From the NCBI RefSeq assembly GCF_024362325.1, contig NZ_CP101497.1, positions 2,170,001 to 2,234,000 of the forward strand: DNA of 64,000 bases. The letters run 5' to 3'. Shown here in pieces: positions 19,566-28,096 of the stretch. The stretch is from Microcella humidisoli (GTDB taxonomy: Bacteria > Actinomycetota > Actinomycetes > Actinomycetales > Microbacteriaceae). The notes beneath the pieces were generated by a model. The model was not told the origin of the DNA, did no database searches, and saw nothing but the letters and a program-made list of their open reading frames with translations. The first letter of the stretch is position 1, and every line of letters starts with the position of its first letter. The position numbers were made by a program, and so were the translations under genes.

Positions 19566-19955
19566 CTAGTCGCCGCCCCCGCCTCCGCCGCCATCCCCGC
19601 TTGAACCGCCACCCGAACCGCCGCTTGAACCGCCGCCGTCGAACCCGCCGCCGAGTCCGGTCTGCCCATCGCCGGGCCCACCCGACTCGGTTTCGCGCGA
19701 CTCGCTCGACCGCGTGTCGCTCGCGATCAGTCCCCCATCGCCGCCGTCACGCTTCGTTCGAGCGGGCGCGGCGTTCGAGCGCCGCGTCGGAATGCCGATC
19801 GACAAGAAGACGACCCCCGCGGGGATGAAGGTGAAGCCGACGACCGTCATCTCGTCGATGAAGAGGAACGCCGTGCCGAGCACGATGAAGAGCAGGCCAA
19901 CGGGGATGAAGACCCGGTGGGGGTTCGAGGCGGGAGGCGGCGTCGGTTCGGTCAT
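19566..19955 (-). CDS. Small two-helix membrane protein with poly-Gly tail
   Basis: 129 residues from the ATG at 19955. A Pro-rich cytoplasmic start is followed by two hydrophobic segments (VFIPVGLLFIVLGTAFLFI, then VVGFTFIPAGVVFLSIGI) separated by a short acidic turn, a basic linker, and about 60 residues dominated by Gly and Ser that end in GGGGGGGD. No family was recognised. The next gene downstream in the same direction has the same kind of ending, and the protein at 25207 has a similar helix pair. The tail could be a secreted or cytoplasmic disordered region. Coding potential is supported by clean hydrophobic segments and a compatible start. Confidence 0.65.
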   Translation of the reverse strand: MTEPTPPPASNPHRVFIPVGLLFIVLGTAFLFIDEMTVVGFTFIPAGVVFLSIGIPTRRSNAAPARTKRDGGDGGLIASDTRSSESRETESGGPGDGQTGLGGGFDGGGSSGGSGGGSSGDGGGGGGGD

Positions 19956-20039
19956 GGTCTGAGCTAACTCCGTCAGCATCGGGAGGGCATCCCTCGCAGG
20001 AACGATCCGTTCTCCGCCGGTCGGGGGAGGCGTCAGTGC

Positions 20040-20375
20040 TCAGTCGCCTCCGCCGCCGCCGCCACCTCCGCCGTCGCCACCGGCACCGGCGCCGATGTCG
20101 CCGTAGTCGTGGTGCACGATGATCGCCGGGTTGTCGACCCCGGGGTGGGCATCGAGCGGGCGGTGCCGCTCGGGCGGGCGCCGCCGGCGCAGCACGAGGC
20201 CGATGACGACCGCCGCGACTCCGACCGAGATGAGCACTCCCGACCCGATGACGAGCTCGGCTTCAGGCAGCAGAGCGATGCCGACGACGATCGCGATCGC
20301 GCCGATGATGAGCAGAATGCGGTCAGTGTTCGCACCGACCGTCGCTCGCGCGGTGTGTCGAGTCCCCTGGTTCAT
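20040..20375 (-). CDS. Small two-helix membrane protein with poly-Gly tail
   Basis: 111 residues from the ATG at 20375; an upstream in-frame ATG exists but lies nearly in the preceding gene. Two hydrophobic segments (ILLIIGAIAIVVGIALL and VIGSGVLISVGVAAVVIGLVL) form a helical hairpin, followed by an Arg/Pro-rich stretch, a His-rich segment and a GGGGGGGGGD end. The organisation repeats that of the next gene downstream (19566–19955), and both lie after the antiporter gene on the same strand, so an operon antiporter–small protein–small protein is possible. Function unknown. Confidence 0.65.
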   Translation of the reverse strand: MNQGTRHTARATVGANTDRILLIIGAIAIVVGIALLPEAELVIGSGVLISVGVAAVVIGLVLRRRRPPERHRPLDAHPGVDNPAIIVHHDYGDIGAGAGGDGGGGGGGGGD

Positions 20376-20422
20376 GGCGCCATCGAACCACATGTCGACC
20401 GATCCTCGCATCAGGCCGCGGT

Positions 20423-22105
20423 TCAGGGGGTGTCGGGCTCGGCCGCTTCAAGCCGCTTGAGCGTTTCGAGTGCGTCGTCGGCCGCATCGCGGAACGGGTG
20501 CAGCACGGTCGAGACGGTGCCGTCGATGAGCGCCTGCCGGTAGAGGTGCGCTTGCCCGTCGGTGTGCACGGTGACGGCGATCGGGCACGTTGCTCCCGCT
20601 CGGCGCAGAGCGCCGGTCAGTACGAGGTTCGTGTCGACGTCGGGCACGGTCGAGATGATGAAGCGCACGCCGTGCAGGGGCAGGGTTTCCGGGAACTCCG
20701 GGCTGCGGGCATCGCCGAACACGACGTCGACGCGATCGGCGAGCTGAGCATCCTGCAACCGCACCTCGGCGAACGGATCCCACTCGACGAGCAGCACGCG
20801 GCATCCTTCGCCGACGAGCTCCCGGATGAGCTGGCTGCCGAAGCGCCCGTGCCCGAACACGATCGCGTCGTAGTGCTCGCCGCTCGCGGGCGCCTCGGTG
20901 CGGGTCACTCGCCGCTGCAGCCGATCGAGCCACGGTTCCAGGCGGCTCGCGATGGCTTCGGAGTGGGGGATGAGGTAGCTCGAGCCCGCGATCGTGATGA
21001 GGGCGACGAGCGTGATGAGGCCGACGATCTCGTCGTCGACGAGCCCGATGTCGCGTGTGAGGGCGATGAGGATGAGGCTGAATTCGCTGATCTGGGCGAT
21101 CGCGAGGCCGGCGAGGAAGCCGACGCGGGCGGGGTAGCCCATGAGGCTCATGATGCCGATCATGATGATCGGGCTGCCGACGAGCACGAAGATCGACAGC
21201 GCGATGGCGAGCGGCACTTGCGCGCCGATCGCGCCGAAGTCGAGCTCGGCGCCGAGCACGATGAAGAAGAACAGCAGCAGGAAGTCGCGCAGCCCGCTGA
21301 GCGAGGCGTGCACCTGCTCGCGGTAGCGCGTGGAGGCGAGGGCGAACCCGGCGAGGAAGGCGCCGACCTCGATCGAGAATCCGAGCACGTCGGTGAGGGC
21401 GGCGATGCCGATCGCCCACGCGACACTCCACACGATGAGCAGCTCTTGGCTCGTCGCGACGCGGTCGAGCAGCCAGGGCAGCACCCACCGCATCGCGATG
21501 CCGATGCCGACGAGCAGGCCGCCGCCGCCGAGCAGGATGCGCAGCGCTTCCGCACCGACGTCGAGCGTTGCGCCGTCGGCCGCGCCCGAGCCGAGGCTCG
21601 TGAGCACGATCATGACGACGATGACGACGATGTCTTGCACGATGAGCAGGCCGAGGGCGACGCGGCCGTGTAGCTCGTCGAGTTGCCGCTGATCGCTCAG
21701 CAGCTTGACGACGATGATGGTCGACGAGAATGTGATCGCGACGCCGACGACCGCTGCGGCGACGAGGTCGAGCCCGAACAGCAGGGCGATGCCGAACCCG
21801 ACGACGGCGGTGACGGCGATCTGGCCGAGTCCGGTCGCGAGGGCGACGGTGCCGACGGACCGCACGAGGGTCACGTCGAGCTTGAGGCCGACGAGGAACA
21901 GCAGGATGGCGATGCCGATCTCGGCGAAGAGCTCGAGCGCTTCGGCTTCGTGCACCCAGTCGAGCGCGCTCGGGCCGACGATGATGCCGACGACGATGAA
22001 CGCGATGATCAGTGGTTGGCGGGCGCGGTGGGCGAGGAACGCGACGGCCGCGGCGAGCACGAGGATGAGCCCCGTGATGCCGAAAGTGTCGAGCTCGATC
22101 GCCAT
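20423..22105 (-). CDS. CPA2 cation:proton antiporter with RCK (TrkA-N) domain
   Basis: A 560-residue KefB/KefC-like inner membrane protein. The first 390 residues contain 11–13 hydrophobic helices, with the family region GVAITFSSTIIVVKLL and the GxFLAGFAL helix. The cytoplasmic part from about residue 410 is a TrkA-N/RCK domain with the nucleotide-binding GHGRFG at 418–423 and the terminal acidic residue of the second strand in VEWDP. It should exchange K+ or Na+ for H+ under nucleotide control; the ion is not certain. The ATG at 22105 is preceded by the minus-strand hexamer TACCGT 6 nt upstream (22112–22117), again pointing to a leaderless transcript. Confidence 0.92.
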   Translation of the reverse strand: MAIELDTFGITGLILVLAAAVAFLAHRARQPLIIAFIVVGIIVGPSALDWVHEAEALELFAEIGIAILLFLVGLKLDVTLVRSVGTVALATGLGQIAVTAVVGFGIALLFGLDLVAAAVVGVAITFSSTIIVVKLLSDQRQLDELHGRVALGLLIVQDIVVIVVMIVLTSLGSGAADGATLDVGAEALRILLGGGGLLVGIGIAMRWVLPWLLDRVATSQELLIVWSVAWAIGIAALTDVLGFSIEVGAFLAGFALASTRYREQVHASLSGLRDFLLLFFFIVLGAELDFGAIGAQVPLAIALSIFVLVGSPIIMIGIMSLMGYPARVGFLAGLAIAQISEFSLILIALTRDIGLVDDEIVGLITLVALITIAGSSYLIPHSEAIASRLEPWLDRLQRRVTRTEAPASGEHYDAIVFGHGRFGSQLIRELVGEGCRVLLVEWDPFAEVRLQDAQLADRVDVVFGDARSPEFPETLPLHGVRFIISTVPDVDTNLVLTGALRRAGATCPIAVTVHTDGQAHLYRQALIDGTVSTVLHPFRDAADDALETLKRLEAAEPDTP

Positions 22106-22183
22106 GGCCCCACGGTATCGCGAGCGGGCATCAGAGTCGGGCGGTACCGGTGCTCAATGGCCGGCTGCGGGGGCCTCCGCCAG

Positions 22184-22645
22184 TCAGCCCAGAAGGTCGA
22201 GCATGCGTTCGGTGACGAGGGGCGCGATCGCGATGCCCGTGAAGTCGTCGGGATGCACCCAGCGCAGTTCGGCGATCTCGGCACCCGCCCTGATCGCCTC
22301 GGCAGTTGCACGCTCGAGCACCGGCACCCGGAACACTTCGGCCTCGACGAGCATGCCCGCCTCGTTGGCGGCGGGGGCGAGGAAGGTGCCGAGCGGGTGG
22401 AGAGCATCCAGTGCGATTTCGAGGCCGAGCTCTTCGTGCAGTTCGCGTGCGAGGGTCTGCGCCCCCGTTTCGCCGAGCTCGTACTTGCCGCCGGGTTGCA
22501 TGAACACGGTCGTTCCGGCCTTGCGCACGAGCAGCAGCCGGCCGTCGTCGTCGACGATGAGGGCCGCCGCCACGCGGATCACCGACGACTCGTCAGACTT
22601 CGGGGCCGCACCAGCGCCCCCACGGGGCTCGGGCGCCTCGCCCAT
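22184..22645 (-). CDS. Nudix hydrolase
   Basis: 153 residues, with the canonical Nudix box at residues 53–75: G53, E59, R67-E68, E71-E72, G74. The preceding VFMQPGGKYE is typical for members that take NTPs or dinucleotides; the C-terminal strands include EVFRVPVLE and WVHPDDF. The substrate is unknown. It starts immediately after the stop of the pyroglutamyl peptidase gene (TAG directly followed by ATG), so the two are cotranscribed. A role in clearing oxidised or unusual nucleotides is a guess from the family. Confidence 0.88.
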   Translation of the reverse strand: MGEAPEPRGGAGAAPKSDESSVIRVAAALIVDDDGRLLLVRKAGTTVFMQPGGKYELGETGAQTLARELHEELGLEIALDALHPLGTFLAPAANEAGMLVEAEVFRVPVLERATAEAIRAGAEIAELRWVHPDDFTGIAIAPLVTERMLDLLG

Positions 22646-23338
22646 CTAGTGGGTGCTCCCGCCGGGAAGGTCGGCGTCGTGGGGCGCCGCAGTGCGGGGT
22701 GCGGCTGTGCGGGGTGCTGCGGCGTGATGGTGCGACAGCGTGGTGGTGATGGCGATGCGGATGCCCCGCTCGAGCTCGTCGAGCGTGAACTGCGGGCCGC
22801 CGCCGAGCTGGGGCGTGGCGGGCACGTGGATGAATCCAGCCCGCATGCCCGGTCGTGTGGCGGCGATGCCCATGAGCTCGTAGAACACGTGGTTGCAGAC
22901 GTAGCTGCCCGCGGTCAGGGAGACGTCGCTGGGGATGCCGGCAGCATCCAGCGCATGGGCGATCGCTTTCACGGGCAAGCCGGTGACGCGTGCGGTCGGG
23001 CCGCCGTGCTCGATCTCGGCGTCGCGCGGCTCGGCGCCGTCGTTGTCGGGGATGCGGGCGTCGGCGAGGTTGATGGCGATGCGCTCGGGAGTGATGGCGT
23101 GGCGTGTTTCGGCGAGTCCGAGGGCGATGACGATGTCGGGGTGGTGGGCGTCGATGGCGGCGGCCATCAGGGGAGCGGCGCGCGCGAACGACACGGGCAG
23201 CACCTCGCCGACGAGCCGGCAGTCGGGATGCCCGAGCTCGGTCAGTCGGCGGACGACGTCGCCGCTCGGGTTGACGGGCGCTCCGGCGAACGGTTCGAAC
23301 CCGGTGACGAGCACGGTGGGAGGGGTCGACGGCGTCAT
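22646..23338 (-). CDS. pcp: Pyroglutamyl-peptidase I
   Basis: Cysteine peptidase (family C15) that removes N-terminal pyroglutamate from peptides; cytosolic tetramer. The 230-residue protein has the catalytic set Glu85 (ITPERIAIN), Cys148 (GSYVCNHVFY) and His171 (GFIHVP), with the family start VLVTGFEPFAGAPVNPS. The length is slightly above the usual 215 because of a His/Ala-rich tail of repeated AAPRT units. The ATG lies at 23338. It precedes the Nudix gene without a gap. Activity is well supported by the intact triad. Confidence 0.94.
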   Translation of the reverse strand: MTPSTPPTVLVTGFEPFAGAPVNPSGDVVRRLTELGHPDCRLVGEVLPVSFARAAPLMAAAIDAHHPDIVIALGLAETRHAITPERIAINLADARIPDNDGAEPRDAEIEHGGPTARVTGLPVKAIAHALDAAGIPSDVSLTAGSYVCNHVFYELMGIAATRPGMRAGFIHVPATPQLGGGPQFTLDELERGIRIAITTTLSHHHAAAPRTAAPRTAAPHDADLPGGSTH

Positions 23339-23399
23339 GCGTCCAGCCTGTCACGCCTGCTTGGGGTGTCGGGCATCGAGCCCGCGCGCCGTGTGTTCA

Positions 23400-23465
23400 C
23401 GCGCGCCAGACGCGCTCACGCGCTCACGCGCTCACGCAGGCCCCCAGGCGCGCAGGCGCGCAGGT
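23400..23465. repeat. Short direct repeats between pcp and DUF222–HNH genes
   Basis: The 9-mer CGCGCTCAC occurs in three consecutive copies followed by two units of GGCGCGCA. It lies in the 129-bp gap between two genes of the same strand, downstream of the DUF222–HNH gene. No stem-loop or T-run was found, so a terminator is not supported. Confidence 0.5.
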
Positions 23466-23467
23466 TC

Positions 23468-25111
23468 TCAGGCGTTCAGGGCGTCGAGTAGCGCCCGACT
23501 GCGCGTCGGCATCTCGCGCACGCGCTCGATCTCGTCGCTGCGCCGGTCGCGCACGCGCTCGATCTCAGGGCCGCGCCCGTCGTCGGGCGGCACGAGCAGG
23601 TAGCGCGGGCCGTCGCGGCGGATCTCCCAGCCGTTGTTGTGCGCGAGCAGGTGGTGATGTCGGCAGAGCAGGATTCCGTCGGCGACGTCGGTGCGCCCGC
23701 CGTCGCGCTGCCAGTGCTCGATGTGGTGGGCTTCGCACCAGGAGGGTGGTCGTTCGCAGCCGGGCCACCGGCATCCGCCGTCGCGGGCGGCGAGCGCGAC
23801 GCGCTGCGCCCGGCTGAACAGGCGCCGCTCGCGCCCCAGGTTGAGGGGCTGGCCGGCGTTGTCGGGGTGGCCGTCGACGGTGAGTGTGACCGTGCCGGTG
23901 CTGCACGCGAGGCGCTCGACTGTGGCGATGGAGACGGCGTCAGGCTGGCCCTCGAGGAATCCGCGGCCCTGCCGGGCGTCGAGCGCCCGCGCCGCGACGA
24001 TGACGCGCACGCCGATGGGTGCGTCGCCGAGCAGCTGCGAGGTATCGGCGGCGACGCCCTGCCGGAGCAGCTCGGCGATCGTGTCGCTCGCCCGCTGCTC
24101 GGGGGTGCGGTCGTCGTCGAGGTCGGACGCGCCGGCGCCGGTGGAGGTGTCGGCAGCGGACGGGGACGGCGCGGCCGATGGGGCGCCGTCGTCGAAGCTC
24201 GGCATCGAACGCTTCGGCGAGGTGACGCGGTCGTAGACGTCGCTCACGATCGCGAAGGTCTCGGGATCGAGCACCCAGTGCGCGTAGCCCATGCCGTCAG
24301 CACGACGCCCGAGCCGGAACGAGCGCTGCGCCCGCCGAGCCTCCTCGCGCTCGGGCAGGCCGAGCAGGTCGAGGTCGTCGCGCATCGCCCGTGCTTCGCG
24401 CGCGGCGCGGTCGGCGTCGAGCTCGGCCACGCGAGGCAGCAACTGCTCGGCCGCGGCGTCGAGCATCTCGGCCGTCAGCGCGGGGGAGGGCGAGCCCAGT
24501 CCGAGGCGCACCGCGTCGGCGACGGCCACGCTCACTCGACCCTCGAGTACGGCGATGCCGAGCGCCGAAGTGGGTGTCGAACCGCCTGCCGAACCGCCGG
24601 CCGAACCGACTGTCGAACCAGGCTGCGCTTCACCGTCAACCCCGAGAGGGCCGGCATCGGCCCCCGCCATCGCCGCCCCGACCCGCACCGCTGCTCGGGC
24701 ATCCGCGACGCGCGTGCCGGTCGTGACGCGCACGAGTTCGTCGGGGGTGCGATGACCCGTGCGCTGCGCGAGCCCCTCCGACCCCAGCTCGGGAGCCGAT
24801 CGGCGCGCGATCTCTCCCGCCAGCAGCGACACGTGCAGTTGCGCGAGGCGCACCTCGTCAGCCGCGACGCGCGTGAGCGCGAGCAACGCGTCGTCGCCCA
24901 GGGAACGATAGAGGTCGAGCTCGCGGGGGACGCGCGTGAGAGCATCCACCGCCGCGGACAGCGCCCCGCCGACTGCGTGCCCTGCGGCGTCGTGCCCGGC
25001 AGTGTCGTGCCCTGCTGCGTCATGCCCTGCAGCGTCGTGCCCGGCGGCATCGTGCGGGGCGGCATCGTGCGGGGCGTCCGCGACGTCGAGTGGCGTCACG
25101 AGCATCGTCAT
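23468..25111 (-). CDS. DUF222 and HNH endonuclease domain protein
   Basis: A 547-residue member of the large actinobacterial DUF222–HNH family (also called 13E12 repeat proteins), function not firmly known. Residues 14–45 form seven repeats of the type HDAAG; then a long helical DUF222 region, a second low-complexity linker near residues 185–205, and a C-terminal HNH domain with CRWPGC, EAHHIEHW and CRHHHLLAH. This is a complete zinc-type His-Asn-His site with two Cys pairs. The ATG at 25111 is preceded by GGAAGG; an in-frame ATG two codons later is possible. Such genes often exist in many copies per genome and vary between strains. Confidence 0.9.
   Translation of the reverse strand: MTMLVTPLDVADAPHDAAPHDAAGHDAAGHDAAGHDTAGHDAAGHAVGGALSAAVDALTRVPRELDLYRSLGDDALLALTRVAADEVRLAQLHVSLLAGEIARRSAPELGSEGLAQRTGHRTPDELVRVTTGTRVADARAAVRVGAAMAGADAGPLGVDGEAQPGSTVGSAGGSAGGSTPTSALGIAVLEGRVSVAVADAVRLGLGSPSPALTAEMLDAAAEQLLPRVAELDADRAAREARAMRDDLDLLGLPEREEARRAQRSFRLGRRADGMGYAHWVLDPETFAIVSDVYDRVTSPKRSMPSFDDGAPSAAPSPSAADTSTGAGASDLDDDRTPEQRASDTIAELLRQGVAADTSQLLGDAPIGVRVIVAARALDARQGRGFLEGQPDAVSIATVERLACSTGTVTLTVDGHPDNAGQPLNLGRERRLFSRAQRVALAARDGGCRWPGCERPPSWCEAHHIEHWQRDGGRTDVADGILLCRHHHLLAHNNGWEIRRDGPRYLLVPPDDGRGPEIERVRDRRSDEIERVREMPTRSRALLDALNA
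24977..25072 (-). repeat. 15-bp tandem repeats encoding HDAAG
   Basis: Seven consecutive His-Asp-Ala-Ala/Thr-Gly/Pro pentads (residues 14–45 of the DUF222–HNH protein) are encoded by near-identical 15-bp units. The spacing of His every fifth residue could bind metal, but no structure can be claimed. Copy number is likely to vary. Confidence 0.75.
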
Positions 25112-25206
25112 CACGCGCCACCCCTTCCGCCGCTCGGCTCGATCTGGATGGTTCGAACATACATTCGACGACCGACATCGGGGGCGGAGCATCCACAGGG
25201 GAAGAA

Positions 25207-25587
25207 TCAGGCGCGGGGTGGCTCCGGCGGCGACGCAACATCCGGCGACGAAGGCGGCGACGCGACATCGGGCGACGAAGGCGGCGACGCGACGTCAGGG
25301 GCAGGCGGCGCGGCAGCAGCGGCGTCGGCCGCAGCAGCGTCGGCCGCACCCGGCCCAGCAGGAGGCACCCCCGGCCCGTCACCCGGCGCCCGCTGCGACC
25401 CGGCGAGCGAGAAGAACACGACCCCGACGCCCAAGAACGTGATGCCGAGCGCGATGTTGTCGGGCATGACGATCGTGAACACGACGCCGACGGCGAAGAA
25501 GGTGATGCCGGTGGCCATCCAGGCTCCGCGCGCGCCCGCCGATCCGCTGCGGTCGGGCGTCGATTCCGACGGGGGATGCTCACTCAC
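25207..25587 (-). CDS. Small two-helix membrane protein with Pro/Ser repeat tail
   Basis: About 126 residues if the GTG at 25587 is used, which follows a GGGGAG-like sequence; a GTG at 25605 would add six residues. Two hydrophobic segments (GITFFAVGVVFTIVM and GITFLGVGVVFFSLAG) form a hairpin, then an Ala/Pro-rich linker and three copies of a nine-residue unit PDVASPPSS encoded by 27-bp repeats (about 25224–25305). The helix pair resembles that of the protein at 19566–19955. Function unknown. It is divergent from the MFS gene by only 50 bp. Confidence 0.6.
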   Translation of the reverse strand: MSEHPPSESTPDRSGSAGARGAWMATGITFFAVGVVFTIVMPDNIALGITFLGVGVVFFSLAGSQRAPGDGPGVPPAGPGAADAAAADAAAAAPPAPDVASPPSSPDVASPPSSPDVASPPEPPRA

Positions 25588-25637
25588 GCTCCCCACGATA
25601 TCCACTGCCCCGGCACGGCGGGCGTAGCATCACGCCC

Positions 25638-27194
25638 ATGACCGAGACCCTCACCCCGCGCCGCACCCGCCTCGTGCTGCTGGTCGTGAGCCTCTCGCTC
25701 ATGACGGTCGTCTCGGCCGTGAGCGGACTCAACGTCGCCCTGCCGAGCCTCGCCCGCGCGACGGGCGCGAGCCAGACCGAGCTCACCTGGATCGTCGACG
25801 CCTACACCGTCATCTTCGCCGGCCTGCTGCTCGCCTCGGGGGCGATCGGCGACCGGGTGGGCCGCAAGGGCGTCCTCTTGGTGGGCCTCGCGATCTTCGG
25901 CGTCGCGGCGGGCGCCGCCGCCTTCGCCGAGGACCCCGAGACCCTCATCGCCCTGCGCGCCGTCATGGGCATCGGCGCCGCCGCGATCATGCCGACGACG
26001 CTCTCGGTCATCACGACCACATTCCCCGAGAGCGAGCGCGGCAAAGCCGTGGGCGTGTGGGTCGGCGTCGCCGGCGGGGGAGCCGCGATCGGTGTTTTCG
26101 TCGCCGCCGTGCTGCTGCAGTGGTTCGAGTGGCCGTCGTTCTTCTGGCTCAACGTGAGCCTCGCGGCCATCGGCTTCGTGGGCACAGCGCTGGTGGTTCC
26201 CCAGGGGCGAGACGAGCATCCACCCCGCTTCGACGGCCTGGGCGCGGTGCTGAGCCTGCTCGCGGTCGGCGGCATCGTGTTCGGCATCATCGAGATCCCA
26301 GAACGGGGCTGGGATGACCCGCTCGCGCTCGGTGCCCTCGCCGTCGGGCTGGCCGCGCTCGTGGCGTTCGTGCTGTGGGAGTGGCGCTCGCCGGCCCCGC
26401 TGCTCGACCCGCGGCTGTTCCGCGTGCGCGGGTTCAGCATGGGCAGCCTGTCGCTCTCGGTGCAGTTCTTCGCCGCGTTCGGCTTCTTCTTCGCGGCCCT
26501 GCAGTACCTGCAGTTCGTGGCCGGACTGAGCCCGCTGTGGGCGGCGGCGTGCCTGCTGCCGATGCCGTTCATCCTCATCCCGCTCGCGCGCGTCTCGCCG
26601 CGCCTGGCCGAGCGCTTCGGATACCGCCGCGTGGCCCCCGTCGGCCTCCTCCTCATCGCCGCCGCGTTCGTCGTCTTCGCCCAACTCGAGGTCGAGCTGA
26701 ACTACGCCGTCTTCGGCACCGGCATCGTGCTCTTCGCCATCGGCATGGCCCTCTCGGGCGCTCCGTCGACGACCGCGATCACCCAGTCCCTGCCCGCTTC
26801 GAAGCAGGGCGTAGCCTCTGCGGTCAACGACACCGCCCGCGAGTTCGGCAGCGCTCTCGGCATCGCCGTGCTCGGCAGCATCCTCACGGCCACCTACAAA
26901 TCCGGCGTGCAGGATGCGATCGCGGGCCTCCCGCCCACGATCGCCTCGGCCATCGAATCCTCGATCGCCTTCACCCAATCCCCGCGGGTCGCCGACTTCG
27001 GAGCCGCCGCCACCCCCATCATCGCCGCCGCGAAAGAGTCCTTCCTCTCCGGCGTGACAACGGCCCTCCTGACGGCGGCGTGCGTGCTCACCGTAACGGC
27101 GCTGCTGACGGCGACTTTTGGTCCGCGTCGCCCGTCTCCGGATGCCCCGCCGCCCCCTCCCGCGAGTGTCACGCCCCCGCCCCCAACGCGCTAG
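25638..27194 (+). CDS. MFS drug exporter, DHA2 (EmrB/QacA) type
   Basis: 518 residues with 14 predicted membrane helices. The motif A region (GDRVGRKGVLLVGL) and motif C-like helix with WVGVAGGGAAIG are visible, and the opening VSGLNVALPSLARATGASQTELTWIVDAYT is characteristic of the EmrB/QacA family of proton-driven multidrug exporters. A C-terminal helix with a Pro-rich tail closes the protein. The ATG lies 7 nt after TAGCAT (25625–25630), consistent with a leaderless mRNA. The stop codon overlaps the -10 of the following tRNA gene. The real substrate cannot be inferred. Confidence 0.92.
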   Translation: MTETLTPRRTRLVLLVVSLSLMTVVSAVSGLNVALPSLARATGASQTELTWIVDAYTVIFAGLLLASGAIGDRVGRKGVLLVGLAIFGVAAGAAAFAEDPETLIALRAVMGIGAAAIMPTTLSVITTTFPESERGKAVGVWVGVAGGGAAIGVFVAAVLLQWFEWPSFFWLNVSLAAIGFVGTALVVPQGRDEHPPRFDGLGAVLSLLAVGGIVFGIIEIPERGWDDPLALGALAVGLAALVAFVLWEWRSPAPLLDPRLFRVRGFSMGSLSLSVQFFAAFGFFFAALQYLQFVAGLSPLWAAACLLPMPFILIPLARVSPRLAERFGYRRVAPVGLLLIAAAFVVFAQLEVELNYAVFGTGIVLFAIGMALSGAPSTTAITQSLPASKQGVASAVNDTAREFGSALGIAVLGSILTATYKSGVQDAIAGLPPTIASAIESSIAFTQSPRVADFGAAATPIIAAAKESFLSGVTTALLTAACVLTVTALLTATFGPRRPSPDAPPPPPASVTPPPPTR

Positions 27195-27197
27195 ACT
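27192..27197 (+). promoter_or_regulatory. Probable -10 of tRNA-Pro
   Basis: TAGACT, whose first three bases are the stop codon of the MFS gene, lies 33 bp before the tRNA. A small hairpin GTGCCC–AC–GGGCAC (27206–27219) follows in the 5' leader. No good -35 was found. Confidence 0.4.
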
Positions 27198-27224
27198 CTC
27201 TCTTCGTGCCCACGGGCACAGCCA

Positions 27225-27298
<74 letters not shown>

Positions 27299-27300
27299 CG

Positions 27301-27343
27301 AAACGAAAAAAGAGGGAGCCTTTGGCTCCCTCTTTTTTCGTTT
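27301..27343 (+). terminator. Intrinsic terminator after tRNA-Pro
   Basis: A perfect inverted repeat of 20 bp per arm (27301–27320 and 27324–27343) around TTT, with GGGAGCC at the stem top, an A-run on the left arm and a six-T run on the right. The symmetrical A/T runs let it end transcription from both strands. Confidence 0.93.
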
Positions 27344-27499
27344 CCCCGGGCGTGAATCGGGTGAGCACCTGCGAGCAGGTGGGCCCCCGGCGCGAGGGGC
27401 CCCAGTCGCGGCTCCGCCGCGTCTGGGGGAGCACCAGGGACAAATCCCAACCTGCCACGCGGAACCGGCGCCGAGCACCGCTCGGCGCCGCGAGCAGAG
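27344..27499. other. Structured non-coding stretch between terminator and PIN gene
   Basis: No convincing gene. It contains the perfect stem CACCTGC–GA–GCAGGTG (near 27365–27381), and a 10-bp stem CGGCGCCGAG/CTCGGCGCCG around CACCG (27466–27490) just after the PIN toxin stop, which may slow or end the minus-strand transcript although no T-run follows. Confidence 0.5.
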
Positions 27500-28084
27500 C
27501 TACGAGCCGAGATACTCCCGCATCGCGCGAACTGCTTCGACCATGCCGTACCGAGTCTCGAGAACATCAAGCGTCCCTTCGCGTGTCAGCTGCGGCCCCA
27601 ACCGCCCCGATCGGGCCACGATCTCATCCACTGCGGCGATGGCCCCGCGTGGGCTGAGATCGACGGTGTTGCGCGCGAACTCTGCAGCCCCTAGAACTTC
27701 GATCCCGGCTGGCAAGAGCTCGGCAGGAAAGTGCCGGAGATTCTCGGTGACGATCACTTCGGCGCCGCCAACGACGGCCGCCGCGACGACGTGCTCGTCG
27801 TCGGGGTCAGGCAGACCAAACGTGCCGTCGAGACCTTCCCAACCGAGAATGACCGAGTCAGAGAAGTGCTCGCGCATCTGTGCAATGAGTGCGTGAGCAC
27901 GTTGTTCAGCTTCGCGTTCGTCGACACCGCGCTTCATGAGCTTCAATGCCTCGTGATACTCGAGTTCTTCAAGAATCGCCTCGCTCCACACAGCTCGGTA
28001 TGCACCCTGGATGTGTAGCGAGAGCAAGAAGTCGCGCTGCAAGCTTGGCCACACCACATTGGTGTCGAGCAACGCAACAAACAC
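27500..28084 (-). CDS. PIN-domain protein, probable toxin of a TA pair
   Basis: A 194-residue PIN nuclease-like protein. Acidic residues at expected places include Asp7 (LLDTNVVW), Glu39/Glu40, Asp95/Asp96 (LPDPDDEHV) and the Asn115-containing IVTENLRHF; this set fits metal-dependent RNA cleavage. It starts with GTG at 28084, 12 bp after the stop of the HTH gene, so the two are coexpressed. The size is greater than the usual VapC (130–140) because of a C-terminal extension of about 60 residues. Base composition is lower in GC than the genes on either side, in line with acquisition. The target RNA is not known. Confidence 0.85.
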   Translation of the reverse strand: MFVALLDTNVVWPSLQRDFLLSLHIQGAYRAVWSEAILEELEYHEALKLMKRGVDEREAEQRAHALIAQMREHFSDSVILGWEGLDGTFGLPDPDDEHVVAAAVVGGAEVIVTENLRHFPAELLPAGIEVLGAAEFARNTVDLSPRGAIAAVDEIVARSGRLGPQLTREGTLDVLETRYGMVEAVRAMREYLGS

Positions 28085-28096
28085 TTGCTCAGAATG

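Noticed and set aside
24977..25072. Possible CRISPR array (regular 15-bp units)
   Set aside because: The repeats are back to back with no spacers and encode an in-frame HDAAG segment.
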